Below are positions 8,809 to 17,025 of a DNA stretch of 64,000 nucleotides, piece by piece; the first letter of the stretch is position 1, and each line of letters starts with the position of its first letter. Under the pieces are notes generated by a model, which worked only from the letters and a program-made list of their open reading frames with translations, was not told the DNA's origin and ran no database searches. The translations under genes and the position numbers were made by a program. Source of the stretch: Faecalibacillus intestinalis. GTDB taxonomy: Bacteria > Bacillota_I > Bacilli_A > Erysipelotrichales > Coprobacillaceae. Location: NCBI RefSeq assembly GCF_003024685.1, contig NZ_PYLQ01000011.1, positions 377 to 64,376 of the forward strand, written 5' to 3'.

Positions 8809-9588
8809 ATGAAAAAAATATTATTTAGTGATATTGATGGAACAATTGCTAAGGACAATTTACCCATTACTTATAAAGATCAAGAAGCTGTAAAAAAATT
8901 AAGAACACAAGGTCATTATTTTTCATTTTGTACAGGAAGAAATATTCAAGAAACAAAACTTGTCACACCATATTTTGAATATGATTATCTTGTTTTAAAT
9001 AATGGAGCAATGATTGTTGATCAAAATGATCAAGTTCTTTATCGAAAACAAATAAAAAATGAAATTGCTAAAGAAATACTTAAAGAAAGTTATCAAAAAT
9101 ATCCTTATCTAAATTATACATTTTTTGATGGTCAACAAACATATGGATATATAAATCAAAAAACATGTATTTTAACAGAAAATGGTTATCAAGAAATAGC
9201 AGGTGATTTTTTAGAAATATTAGATCATACTCAAGATGATATTGATATTGTATGTGCTTTTCATCCACAAGAAAAATTAGATGAAATACTTGAAATTCAA
9301 AAACAAATCCACCAAAAATATGTAGGTATTCATGCAACACTCAATGTTGTTTATTTAGATATTACAGTAGATTGTACTAAAGGAAGTGGACTTAAAAAGC
9401 TTTGTTCATTATTGGATCAAGAAGTGATTTCTTATTGTATAGGAGATTCTTATAATGATTTAGATATGTTTGAAAAAGCTGATCATGCTTATACTTTTAA
9501 TCGTGTAGAAAAACAAATAAAAGAAAAGACAGAAAAACAAGTTGATTATGTTTATGAAGTCATCAACGATATGTTAGAGGGGGAATAA
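8809..9588 (+). CDS. HAD-superfamily sugar-phosphate phosphatase (Cof type)
   Basis: Cytoplasmic phosphatase of the HAD IIB/Cof group. It shows motif I SDIDGTIA near the N terminus (nucleophile and acid Asp), a threonine in the FCTGRN stretch, and motif IV IGDSYNDLDMFE near residue 210. The usual cap domain lies between. The 259-residue length is typical. The start is set by TAAGGAG, which overlaps the stop of pfkA, so the two are coupled. The substrate cannot be read from sequence; Cof proteins hydrolyse a range of phosphosugars and cofactors. Confidence 0.88.
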   Translation: MKKILFSDIDGTIAKDNLPITYKDQEAVKKLRTQGHYFSFCTGRNIQETKLVTPYFEYDYLVLNNGAMIVDQNDQVLYRKQIKNEIAKEILKESYQKYPYLNYTFFDGQQTYGYINQKTCILTENGYQEIAGDFLEILDHTQDDIDIVCAFHPQEKLDEILEIQKQIHQKYVGIHATLNVVYLDITVDCTKGSGLKKLCSLLDQEVISYCIGDSYNDLDMFEKADHAYTFNRVEKQIKEKTEKQVDYVYEVINDMLEGE

Positions 9589-9590
9589 CA

Positions 9591-10658
9591 ATGAGTTGGC
9601 AAGATAAATTAAGACAAGTAGAACCATATGTAGCAGGTGAACAACCAAAAATCAACAATATGATTAAATTAAATACGAATGAAAATCCATATGGTCCATG
9701 TAAACAAATAAAAGATATTTTAAAAGAAATCGATATTGAAAAATTAAAACTTTATCCAAATAGTGATGGAGAAGAATTAAGACATGCTTTAGCTAAGTAT
9801 CATGGTTTAAAAGATGAACAAGTTTTTTTAGGAAATGGTTCAGATGAAGTTTTAGCACTTACATTTTTAACATTTTTTAATGGAAGTGATCCAGTATTAT
9901 TTCCAAATATTTCTTATTCATTTTATCCAGTTTATTGTGATCTTTACCAAATGAATTATAAAGAAATTATTTTGGATCAAGATTTTAAAATGTATGTTGA
10001 AGATTTTAAACAACCAAATTCAGGAATTATTTTTCCTAATCCTAATGCACCAACAGGATTACTTGTTTCTTTAGATTTTATAGAAGAAGTTTTAAAAAGT
10101 AATCCAGACAGTATTGTTGTTGTTGATGAAGCTTATATTGATTTTGGAGGACAATCATGTGTCCCACTTATTCATCAATATGAAAATTTAGTGGTTATTC
10201 AAACGTTTTCTAAATCAAGATCTTTTGCTGGAGCTAGATTAGGAGTAGCTTTAGGAAATAAAGAAGCAATCTCTCATTTATATGATGTAAAGAATTCTTT
10301 TAACTCGTATCCTATTGATTATATAACTCAACAAATTGGACTTGTTTCTGTTTTAAATAGTCAAGATATGAAAGAAAAATGTCAAAAAGTAATTCAAACA
10401 AGAGAATATACAAAAACGAAACTAAAAGAATTAGGATTTGTGGTTCCAGATAGTTATGCTAACTTTGTATTTGTAAAACATCCAAAGATTGATGGGGAAG
10501 AATTATTTTTAGCACTTAGAAAAGAAGGCATTATTGTGCGTCATTGGAATAAACCATTGATTGATCAGTATTTAAGAGTTACGATTGGAACTGATCAACA
10601 AATGGAAAGATTCTTTGAATTTTTAGAAAACTATTTAAATCAAAAAGAATTGTTATGA
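9591..10658 (+). CDS. hisC: Histidinol-phosphate aminotransferase family protein
   Basis: PLP enzyme of fold type I, 355 residues. It has the N-terminal KLNTNENPYGP signature, the VVDEAYIDFGG aspartate region and the PLP-binding lysine in TFSKSRSFAGARLG. HisC transaminates imidazole-acetol phosphate and often also aromatic keto acids. No other histidine gene is nearby, so it may serve tyrosine/phenylalanine metabolism here, or complete a pathway with the PHP-domain phosphatase at 22.9 kb. It starts two bases after the HAD gene, whose last codons supply the GAGGGGG site. It ends at a two-way terminator. Confidence 0.88.
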   Translation: MSWQDKLRQVEPYVAGEQPKINNMIKLNTNENPYGPCKQIKDILKEIDIEKLKLYPNSDGEELRHALAKYHGLKDEQVFLGNGSDEVLALTFLTFFNGSDPVLFPNISYSFYPVYCDLYQMNYKEIILDQDFKMYVEDFKQPNSGIIFPNPNAPTGLLVSLDFIEEVLKSNPDSIVVVDEAYIDFGGQSCVPLIHQYENLVVIQTFSKSRSFAGARLGVALGNKEAISHLYDVKNSFNSYPIDYITQQIGLVSVLNSQDMKEKCQKVIQTREYTKTKLKELGFVVPDSYANFVFVKHPKIDGEELFLALRKEGIIVRHWNKPLIDQYLRVTIGTDQQMERFFEFLENYLNQKELL

Positions 10659-10681
10659 TTTTTTCATAACAATCCTTTATA

Positions 10682-10717
10682 AAAAAGAAGCTATAGCGAT
10701 TGCTATAGCCTTTATTT
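10682..10717. terminator. Bidirectional terminator between hisC and gpsA-tagD
   Basis: A perfect 8-bp stem GCTATAGC/GCTATAGC (10690-10697, 10702-10709) flanked by A-rich sequence on the left and T-rich on the right, so it can serve both convergent genes. A second inverted repeat (TTGTTATGA/TCATAACAA) spans the hisC stop. Confidence 0.85.
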
Positions 10718-12163
10718 TTCTTCTGTATGATGTAAATCTTCTTTAATTTGAGTTGTAGAAATTTCAGGAGTTCTTGGTAAATAAATAACTTCTACACCCT
10801 CATCTTTTAGATAATCAAATTTACCTTTCCAATCATCTCCAATAACAAAAGTATCAATATGATATTCTTTAATATCTTTGATTTTTTGATTCCAATTTTC
10901 TTCAGGAATAACTAAATCTACAAAACGTACAGATTCTAGTAGACCTTTTCTTTGTTCATAAGAGAAATAACATTTTTTATCTTTTTTCAAACGTGTAAAT
11001 TCATCAGTTGAAACAGCAACAATTAAATAATCACCTAAAGCTTTCGCACGTTTTAATAAATTAATATGTCCATAATGTAATAAATCAAATGTACCATAAG
11101 TAATAACTCTTTTCATACCTAACCCTCTTTTACTTTTAATAATACTATTTTCAAAATTAATATCTGCAACAGACTTTGTTAGCTCTGTTTTTCGATCACG
11201 ATTCATTAATGCCTTGACTGCTTCATTTGGACTAACTTTACCTTTAACAATAGCATCGACCATGGCAGTAATTGGCATTTCTACATCATATCTTTTAGCA
11301 AGTTGCATTGCAGCAGGTAAAGCGTTTAAACCTTCAACGACCATACCAACTTCTTTTGTAGCGTCATCAACATTGTAACCTTGTCCAATTAATGTTCCAC
11401 ATTTAAAGTTACGACTATGCACGCTTGTTGCTGTGACAATCAAATCACCAATTCCAGCAAGACCATGGAATGTTTGTTCAAGGCATCCCATTGTTGTTCC
11501 TAAACGTGTCATTTCAGAAAGACCACGCGTAATAAGGGCAGCACGAGTGTTATCACCATAATTTAACCCATGGGAAATACCAGCTGCTAAAGCAATGATA
11601 TTTTTTAAAGCACCACATAATTCAACCCCGCGGACATCAATGTTTGTATAAACACGCATGCATGTATCTTGGAAAAGATTTTGTACTTTTTCAGCAACTT
11701 CTAAATCATCACAAGCTGAAACAATGGTTGAAGGCATATCTCTTACAACTTCTTCAGCATGGGTTGGACCTGATAGAGCTACGATTTTTGCTTGATTTCC
11801 TAAAACATCTCGAATAATTTCAGACATTGTATAAAGACTATCTTTTTCAACCCCTTTAGCAAGATCGATTAAGATTTGCTCTTTAATATAATCTTTAGCT
11901 GTTTCCATTGTACTTCTCATAAAAATGGAAGGAACAGCAACCACTAAATACTCGCTATTGCATACTTCTTTAATATCTGTTGTAAATTCCATATCATCAG
12001 GAATTTCTAATTCAGGTAATTTTGGATGTGTTCTGTTTTTTTGAATATATTCAATTTCTTGAGGTAAAGCTGACCAAACCATCACTGAATGATGACGATT
12101 GCATAACACTCTTGCGACAGCCATCCCCCATGTACCTGCTCCTAAAACACCAACTTTATACAT
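10712..12163 (-). CDS. gpsA-tagD: Fusion: glycerol-3-phosphate dehydrogenase (GpsA) + glycerol-3-phosphate cytidylyltransferase (TagD)
   Basis: Residues 1-349 form a complete GpsA, which makes glycerol-3-phosphate from dihydroxyacetone phosphate: Rossmann motif GAGTWG, VELCGALKN catalytic lysine region, GIGDLIVTATS. Residues 350-483 form a complete TagD/TarD, which makes CDP-glycerol for teichoic acid: ITYGTFDLLHYGH nucleotide motif and an ISTTQI C-terminal motif. The two consecutive steps are joined without a stop. The TagD part has its own ATG at 11116, preceded by GAGGG six bases upstream, so separate TagD may also be made. The AGGAGG site of this gene overlaps the stop of yaaA. Confidence 0.93.
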   Translation of the reverse strand: MYKVGVLGAGTWGMAVARVLCNRHHSVMVWSALPQEIEYIQKNRTHPKLPELEIPDDMEFTTDIKEVCNSEYLVVAVPSIFMRSTMETAKDYIKEQILIDLAKGVEKDSLYTMSEIIRDVLGNQAKIVALSGPTHAEEVVRDMPSTIVSACDDLEVAEKVQNLFQDTCMRVYTNIDVRGVELCGALKNIIALAAGISHGLNYGDNTRAALITRGLSEMTRLGTTMGCLEQTFHGLAGIGDLIVTATSVHSRNFKCGTLIGQGYNVDDATKEVGMVVEGLNALPAAMQLAKRYDVEMPITAMVDAIVKGKVSPNEAVKALMNRDRKTELTKSVADINFENSIIKSKRGLGMKRVITYGTFDLLHYGHINLLKRAKALGDYLIVAVSTDEFTRLKKDKKCYFSYEQRKGLLESVRFVDLVIPEENWNQKIKDIKEYHIDTFVIGDDWKGKFDYLKDEGVEVIYLPRTPEISTTQIKEDLHHTEEK

Positions 12164-12176
12164 GATAAATAACCTC

Positions 12177-12899
12177 CTATTTTTTGATGTATTTCATTTT
12201 TTCATTTTTTATAAAAACCCAATGATCATCATTTGAATCATTTTCACTAAAATGATAATCATCGATTACAATTTCTTTTATTTGTTTAATATCTTCAATA
12301 TGATGTTCAATCAAATAATTGAGCATCATTCCTCTTGCTTTTTTTAAATACACGGCATTTCGTTTAAAAGTATGCCCATTTCTTATCACAAAATCAAGTT
12401 GAATGATTGGAAGATCAAACATTTTTTCATATTCTTTCGTACTTAAAGAAAGAATAACATCTTCATTTTTTAAATAATCATTTAGTTCTTTATACCAATA
12501 TTGATATAAATTTATTTCATTTAATTTATGTTTCATTTCTAAACGATGATAATTTACAGCATCATTATAACGTAAAATTCCATAAAGTGGAGAATTAATT
12601 AGTAAATGCTTATCTAAATAATCCCATTCTTCTTTTTGATAATTCTTTAAATCAAGCTGTTTAAAAACAACGCCATTAAATAAATTTATGGCTGCAAAAG
12701 TTTCCTCATTATGAAAATAATCATAAATTAATGAAGATTGTTTAAAAGAAATCTTCATCAAATCATGAATTTGATTAATATCTAATTCTTTTAATTGTTT
12801 TCTTAAAGATTCTGCTTTATTAAAAAACAATGGTGTTTGTTTTTCAATAGGAAAATGCTTTTCTTTTAAACTTTTTGCATCAGCAATTATAATTTTCAT
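12177..12899 (-). CDS. yaaA: YaaA family peroxide-stress protein
   Basis: A 240-residue member of the YaaA/UPF0246 family: MKIIIADAKSLK start, SLIYDYF and AINLFNGVVFKQL blocks, and a late cluster IRNGHTFKRNAVYLKKARG. In E. coli YaaA lowers free iron and limits DNA damage during H2O2 stress; the mechanism is not settled. The start at 12899 is preferred over an ATG 18 bases upstream because GGTGAAG lies between them at the right spacing. It is transcribed ahead of gpsA-tagD, whose ribosome binding site covers its stop codon. Confidence 0.88.
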   Translation of the reverse strand: MKIIIADAKSLKEKHFPIEKQTPLFFNKAESLRKQLKELDINQIHDLMKISFKQSSLIYDYFHNEETFAAINLFNGVVFKQLDLKNYQKEEWDYLDKHLLINSPLYGILRYNDAVNYHRLEMKHKLNEINLYQYWYKELNDYLKNEDVILSLSTKEYEKMFDLPIIQLDFVIRNGHTFKRNAVYLKKARGMMLNYLIEHHIEDIKQIKEIVIDDYHFSENDSNDDHWVFIKNEKMKYIKK

Positions 12900-12964
12900 A
12901 GACTTCACCACATCCATTATATATTAAAATAAAAAATTATGATATACTACATTCGGTGATAAAG

Positions 12965-13969
12965 ATGAATACAACAATTATAGATAAGATATTAATTCAT
13001 ATGCTCGATATGGAACATAGTCAAATTATTTATTCTGATCAATTTATTGATTTAATAGAAGGAACAACTGAATATTATGATAAAAAAATAGAAAAATGTT
13101 TAACGAATACAACCATTAAAGAACTCATTGTAGGAAGTGAACATCATTTATTACAAGCAGCTAGAAATATGATCATTGATGATGAACAATTTATTGCTGA
13201 ATCTAAAAAGATTGCTCAAGATCTATTTGCTGTCAGCAAATATGTAGAAGAAATGCCTAATAGTAATTTAATGTTTGTTGAATGTAAAGTAGATGGAGAA
13301 AAGATGATTCTCATCATGAAGTTAAATTATAAAGTGACCCCTATTTCTATTGTGGAAGAAGTAGATGGTAAAAGATTTATTAAATTTGTTAATAGACAAA
13401 GTCTTCCACCTAAAACTTCAGCTGTTGAAGAAGCAATTATTATCAATGTTGATAAAAACACAGTTTCTTTAATTGAAAAAAGATTTCAAATAGATGGAAA
13501 ACCAGGCTACTATCTTAATGAACAATATATTAAAGGTGAACCTAAATTAACAGATAAACAAAAAATGAGTATTGTCAATAAAGTCGTTAAAAAAGTCGAT
13601 AGTGAATATAATGTTTTTGAAGGTGATCCTACAGCTATGGTCAAAAAAGAAATGATTGATTTAGTAATGGAACATTTACCATTAAAACCAATGGAAATTG
13701 CGAAGAAGGTCATGGGTGATGATTATAATGCACAAGAAGAAGTTGAAACGATTATGAGAGATCTAGGAATTGAAGAAGATGATGAAATTGTTAATGTCCC
13801 ACTTTCATTAGATCGTATGTCAAGATGTAAATTGGTTTTAGATGATGATCGTATTATTGAATTAAATGTTGAAGATTATTTAAATCATGAAAATATTACA
13901 ACCGAAACAGATATGTCAGGATATTCAACAATTACTTTAAATAATATTAAGGATATTAAGATTAAATAA
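12965..13969 (+). CDS. Nucleoid-associated protein (NdpA/YejK-like)
   Basis: A 334-residue acidic and basic mixed protein. The N terminus (IIDKILIHMLDMEHSQIIYSD), the central KLNYKVTPISIVEE and the later KGEPKLTDKQKM block resemble the 37-kDa nucleoid-associated family (NdpA/YejK). That family binds the bacterial nucleoid, with no enzymatic role established. The start at 12965 uses GGTGA just upstream; an in-frame GTG at 12956 is part of that site. It is divergent from yaaA, with about 65 bases for two promoters. Confidence 0.75.
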   Translation: MNTTIIDKILIHMLDMEHSQIIYSDQFIDLIEGTTEYYDKKIEKCLTNTTIKELIVGSEHHLLQAARNMIIDDEQFIAESKKIAQDLFAVSKYVEEMPNSNLMFVECKVDGEKMILIMKLNYKVTPISIVEEVDGKRFIKFVNRQSLPPKTSAVEEAIIINVDKNTVSLIEKRFQIDGKPGYYLNEQYIKGEPKLTDKQKMSIVNKVVKKVDSEYNVFEGDPTAMVKKEMIDLVMEHLPLKPMEIAKKVMGDDYNAQEEVETIMRDLGIEEDDEIVNVPLSLDRMSRCKLVLDDDRIIELNVEDYLNHENITTETDMSGYSTITLNNIKDIKIK

Positions 13970-14028
13970 AGACAAGAAGTTTTCTTTATGATAGAATAAA
14001 CAGGCATATAATGAAAGGAAATAGATAA

Positions 14029-14979
14029 ATGAGTAAAGTAATTAAATTAGGTAATTATAAAGGAATTGAATTCAAAGTAGAAAAAGTACCTGTATCAAAT
14101 GAAGAAGTTGAACAACAAATTCAAATGATTTTAGCTCAATCAAGTCAAACAGAAGAAAAAGATGGAGATACTGTTGAAAACGGAGATATCGCTACAATTG
14201 ATTTTGTTGGTTTAAAAGATGATGTTGCTTTTGAAGGTGGAACAGGAAATGATTATGATTTAGAAATCGGTTCAGGATCATTTATTCCAGGGTTTGAAGA
14301 ACAAATGATTGGTATGAAAGTTAATGAAACAAGAGATTTAAACTTAACTTTCCCAGAAAATTATCAAGCAGAAGATTTAGCTGGACAAGATGTTGTTTTC
14401 AAAGTAACAGTTAAAAAATTATCTGTAAAAAAAGAAGCTGAATTAAATGATGATTTTGTTGAAGGTTTAGGTGTACCTGAAATTAAAACAATTGAAGATT
14501 TAAAAGCTTATATTAATGAAGGTTTACAGCAACAACATGATCAACAATATGAAGCACAAAAAGAAAATACAATTTTTGATACATTTATGAATGATTGTGA
14601 AGTTGAATTAGATGAAGATGCAATTGATGAAGCATTAGATAGACAAATGTCTTATATGGCAAATCAAATGATGGCTCAAGGAATTCAATTAGATCAATAC
14701 TTACAAATGACAGGTATGGATGAAGAAAAATTAAGAGAACAAATGAAACCATCTGCTACTCAACAAGCTAAATTAGAAGCTTTAATTGATGAAATTATTG
14801 CTGTTGAAAATATTGTTGTTACTGAAGAAGTATTAGAAGAACAATTAAATATGGTTGCACAAGCTAATCAAATGACTAAAGAACAAGTTTTAGAAAAAAT
14901 TGATTTAGAAGGATTCAAAAGAGATTTATCTCGTATGCAAGCAAGCCGTATTATTGTAAATAATGCAGTTGAAAAATAA
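14029..14979 (+). CDS. Trigger-factor-like PPIase/chaperone lacking the ribosome-binding domain
   Basis: At 316 residues this is about 110 short of normal trigger factor. It begins at the linker to the FKBP-type prolyl isomerase domain (KEKDGDTVENGDIATIDF near residue 50; GSGSFIPGFEEQMIG) and continues through the whole C-terminal chaperone arm (about 150-316). The N-terminal ribosome-docking domain with its GFRxGKxP loop is missing. The start at 14029 has an AAAGGAAA site and the upstream region has no open frame that could encode the missing domain. It is therefore either a free cytosolic chaperone or a paralog of a standard tig elsewhere. Confidence 0.9.
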   Translation: MSKVIKLGNYKGIEFKVEKVPVSNEEVEQQIQMILAQSSQTEEKDGDTVENGDIATIDFVGLKDDVAFEGGTGNDYDLEIGSGSFIPGFEEQMIGMKVNETRDLNLTFPENYQAEDLAGQDVVFKVTVKKLSVKKEAELNDDFVEGLGVPEIKTIEDLKAYINEGLQQQHDQQYEAQKENTIFDTFMNDCEVELDEDAIDEALDRQMSYMANQMMAQGIQLDQYLQMTGMDEEKLREQMKPSATQQAKLEALIDEIIAVENIVVTEEVLEEQLNMVAQANQMTKEQVLEKIDLEGFKRDLSRMQASRIIVNNAVEK

Positions 14980-14983
14980 TGAA

Positions 14984-15011
14984 AATTCCACGATATAGTG
15001 GAGTTTTTTAT
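14984..15011 (+). terminator. Rho-independent terminator
   Basis: Stem TTCCAC/GTGGAG (14986-14991, 14998-15003; one G-U pair), then TTTTTTA, directly after the trigger-factor-like gene. Confidence 0.8.
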
Positions 15012-15128
15012 TATACTGTATAAAAATAATTTTTTCATTGATATTTAGTTTGGTTAATGTAAAATAGGTTGAGTAATTAAAGAAAAAGGGTAAAAATATC
15101 TATCTGTATTAAGGGGATTTCATTTTTT

Positions 15129-16317
15129 ATGAAAATCATTGTTTTGGGAGCCGGTAAAGTCGGAAAAACACTTATTAAACATATGTCAAATGAAGATCAT
15201 GATATTATTGTTGTTGATCAAAATGCAACTAAAGTAGAAGAAGTTGTAAACCAATATGATGTTATAGGTGTTGTAGGTAATGGCGGTTCATAGGATATAT
15301 TAATGGAAGCAGGAGCAGAAGATGCTAACCTTATTATTTGTGTAACTACTTCAGATGAATTAAATATTTTAGCAGGATTAATGGCTAAAAAATGGGAACA
15401 AGACACACTATTGCACGTGTTAGAAATCCTGATTATTCATCGCAACGTGATTTTATGAGAAATCAATTAGGTTTTTCAATGATTGTTAATCCTGAACTTG
15501 AAGCAGCAAGTGAAATTCGCCGTGTTCTATCTTTTCCTTCAGCTGTTAAAGTGGATACTTTTTCAAGAGGAAAAGTTGAGCTTGCTGAATTCTTTGTGGA
15601 AGATCAAAGTCGTTTAAAAGGAATAGAATTGAATCAATTACATAAAATTACAAAAACAAATATCTTAGTATGTGCTGTTAGTCATAATGAAGATGTTATT
15701 ATTCCAGATGGAAATTACGCTATCAAACCAGGTGATCATTTATATATTACAGGGACACATCGAGATTTATCAAGATTTTGTTTAGATATCGGTGCTATCA
15801 CAAATCGTATTAAAAATGTTATTATTATTGGTGGCGGTAAGATTGCCTATTATTTATCAAAACAATTATCAACACAAGGAATTAAAGTTAAAATTATTGA
15901 AAAGGATAAAAATCGTTGTCAGGTTCTGGCAGAAAAATTGCCTTATGTCACTATTATCCATGGAGATGGTAGTGATGATGAATTATTAAATGAAGAAGGT
16001 ATTGAAAATACAGATGCTGTTTTAGCACTTACAGGTTTAGATGAAGAAAATATTGTTTTATCATTATCCGCAAAAAGCCTATATCATAAAAAGACAATTG
16101 CGAAAGTAACAAGAATGAATTACATAGGATTATCAGATGTGTTAAAGGTTGATAGTATTGTTGCACCAAAGAAAATTGTTGCTAGTCAAATTATTAGATA
16201 TGTACGTGCTAAAATGACTAAAGATCATGATTCAGCTGTTAAAACACTTTATAAAATTGTTGATGGTGAAGTAGAAGCTGTTGAATTTAAAGTAACAGAA
16301 CATTTTAATTATTTACA
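15129..16317 (+). pseudogene. trkA: trkA, potassium-uptake regulator, broken
   Basis: TrkA is the cytoplasmic NAD-binding gating subunit of Trk/Ktr potassium channels. The reading starts normally (MKIIVLGAGKVGKTLIKHM; Rossmann GxGxxG), with AAGGGGA upstream. It is then broken three ways: an in-frame TAG at codon 55 (15291-15293), a one-base loss in the A run at 15387-15392 (the frame continues as MGTRHTIARVRNPDY), and loss of the last 50-odd residues at about 16317, where the sequence switches directly into trkH. The second RCK/TrkA_N repeat (IIIGGGKIAYYLSKQL) is still readable. It cannot make a functional full-length protein. Confidence 0.93.
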
Positions 16318-16793
16318 ACAACAGGATTTGTGGTTGTTGATTATAGTAAATGGCCATTACTTTCACAAGTGATTATTCTTGTTTTAACTTTCGTTGGAGC
16401 AAGTTCAGAATCAACAGGTGGAGGAATTAAAATTTCTAGAATCGTCATGTATTGTAAAAGTGCTCGTAAAGAATTAAGAAAAGCATTACATCCTCATAGT
16501 GTAGAGACAATTGAATTTGAAAATCAACCAATTGATAGTAATGTCATAAGTTCAATTCAAGGATATTTAGTGATTTACTTAATGATTTTTGTAGTATCTT
16601 TACAAGTGCTTTTTCAGCTGTAGCAACGTGTTTAAATAACGTTGGTCCAGGAATGAATGTTGTTGGTCCAGTAGAAAATTTCTCATCATTATCGGATGTA
16701 TCAAAACTTGTTTTATCTTTTGATATGTTAGCAGGACGACTTGAAATATTCCCAATGTTATTATTATTTGCTCCATCTCAATGGAGAAAATAG
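16318..16793 (+). pseudogene. trkH: trkH, potassium channel subunit, 3' fragment
   Basis: Only about the last 155 codons of TrkH remain. They start in the third pore region (TTGFVVVDYSKWPLLSQ) and continue through the fourth selectivity loop (STGGGIKISR, where the usual GGCAG is degraded to GASSE) to the conserved end RLEIFPMLLLFAPSQWRK. A frameshift near 16595-16605 moves the frame so that FSAVATCLNNVGPG continues in another phase. About 320 codons of the 5' end were deleted together with the end of trkA. No start codon or ribosome binding site of its own. Confidence 0.92.
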
Positions 16794-16800
16794 ACTACTT

Positions 16801-16824
16801 AGAAGTCCCTAGTGGACTTCTTTT
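16801..16824 (+). terminator. Rho-independent terminator after trkH remnant
   Basis: Perfect 8-bp stem AGAAGTCC/GGACTTCT (16801-16808, 16814-16821), then TTTT. Confidence 0.85.
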
Positions 16825-16848
16825 AAAATATTGAAAATTATTTATTAG

Positions 16849-16871
16849 GAGATCTCGAAAGAGGTCTTTTT
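16849..16871 (+). terminator. Second terminator-like hairpin
   Basis: Stem AGATCTC/GAGGTCT (16850-16856, 16861-16867; one G-U pair) with a GAAA loop and a T run, 30 bases after the first. It may insulate the surface-protein gene that follows. Confidence 0.7.
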
Positions 16872-17025
16872 GCATTTCACACCCTAAAAACGACATTTCG
16901 CGACAAATGAAAAAATAAAGTATCATAAATAGTAAAATATGAATAGACAAGGGAGGTTTTTTATTAACAAATAAATAAGTAGTTTTAAACATAATAATTT
17001 TTAATAAGGGGAGGAAAAGAAAGTT

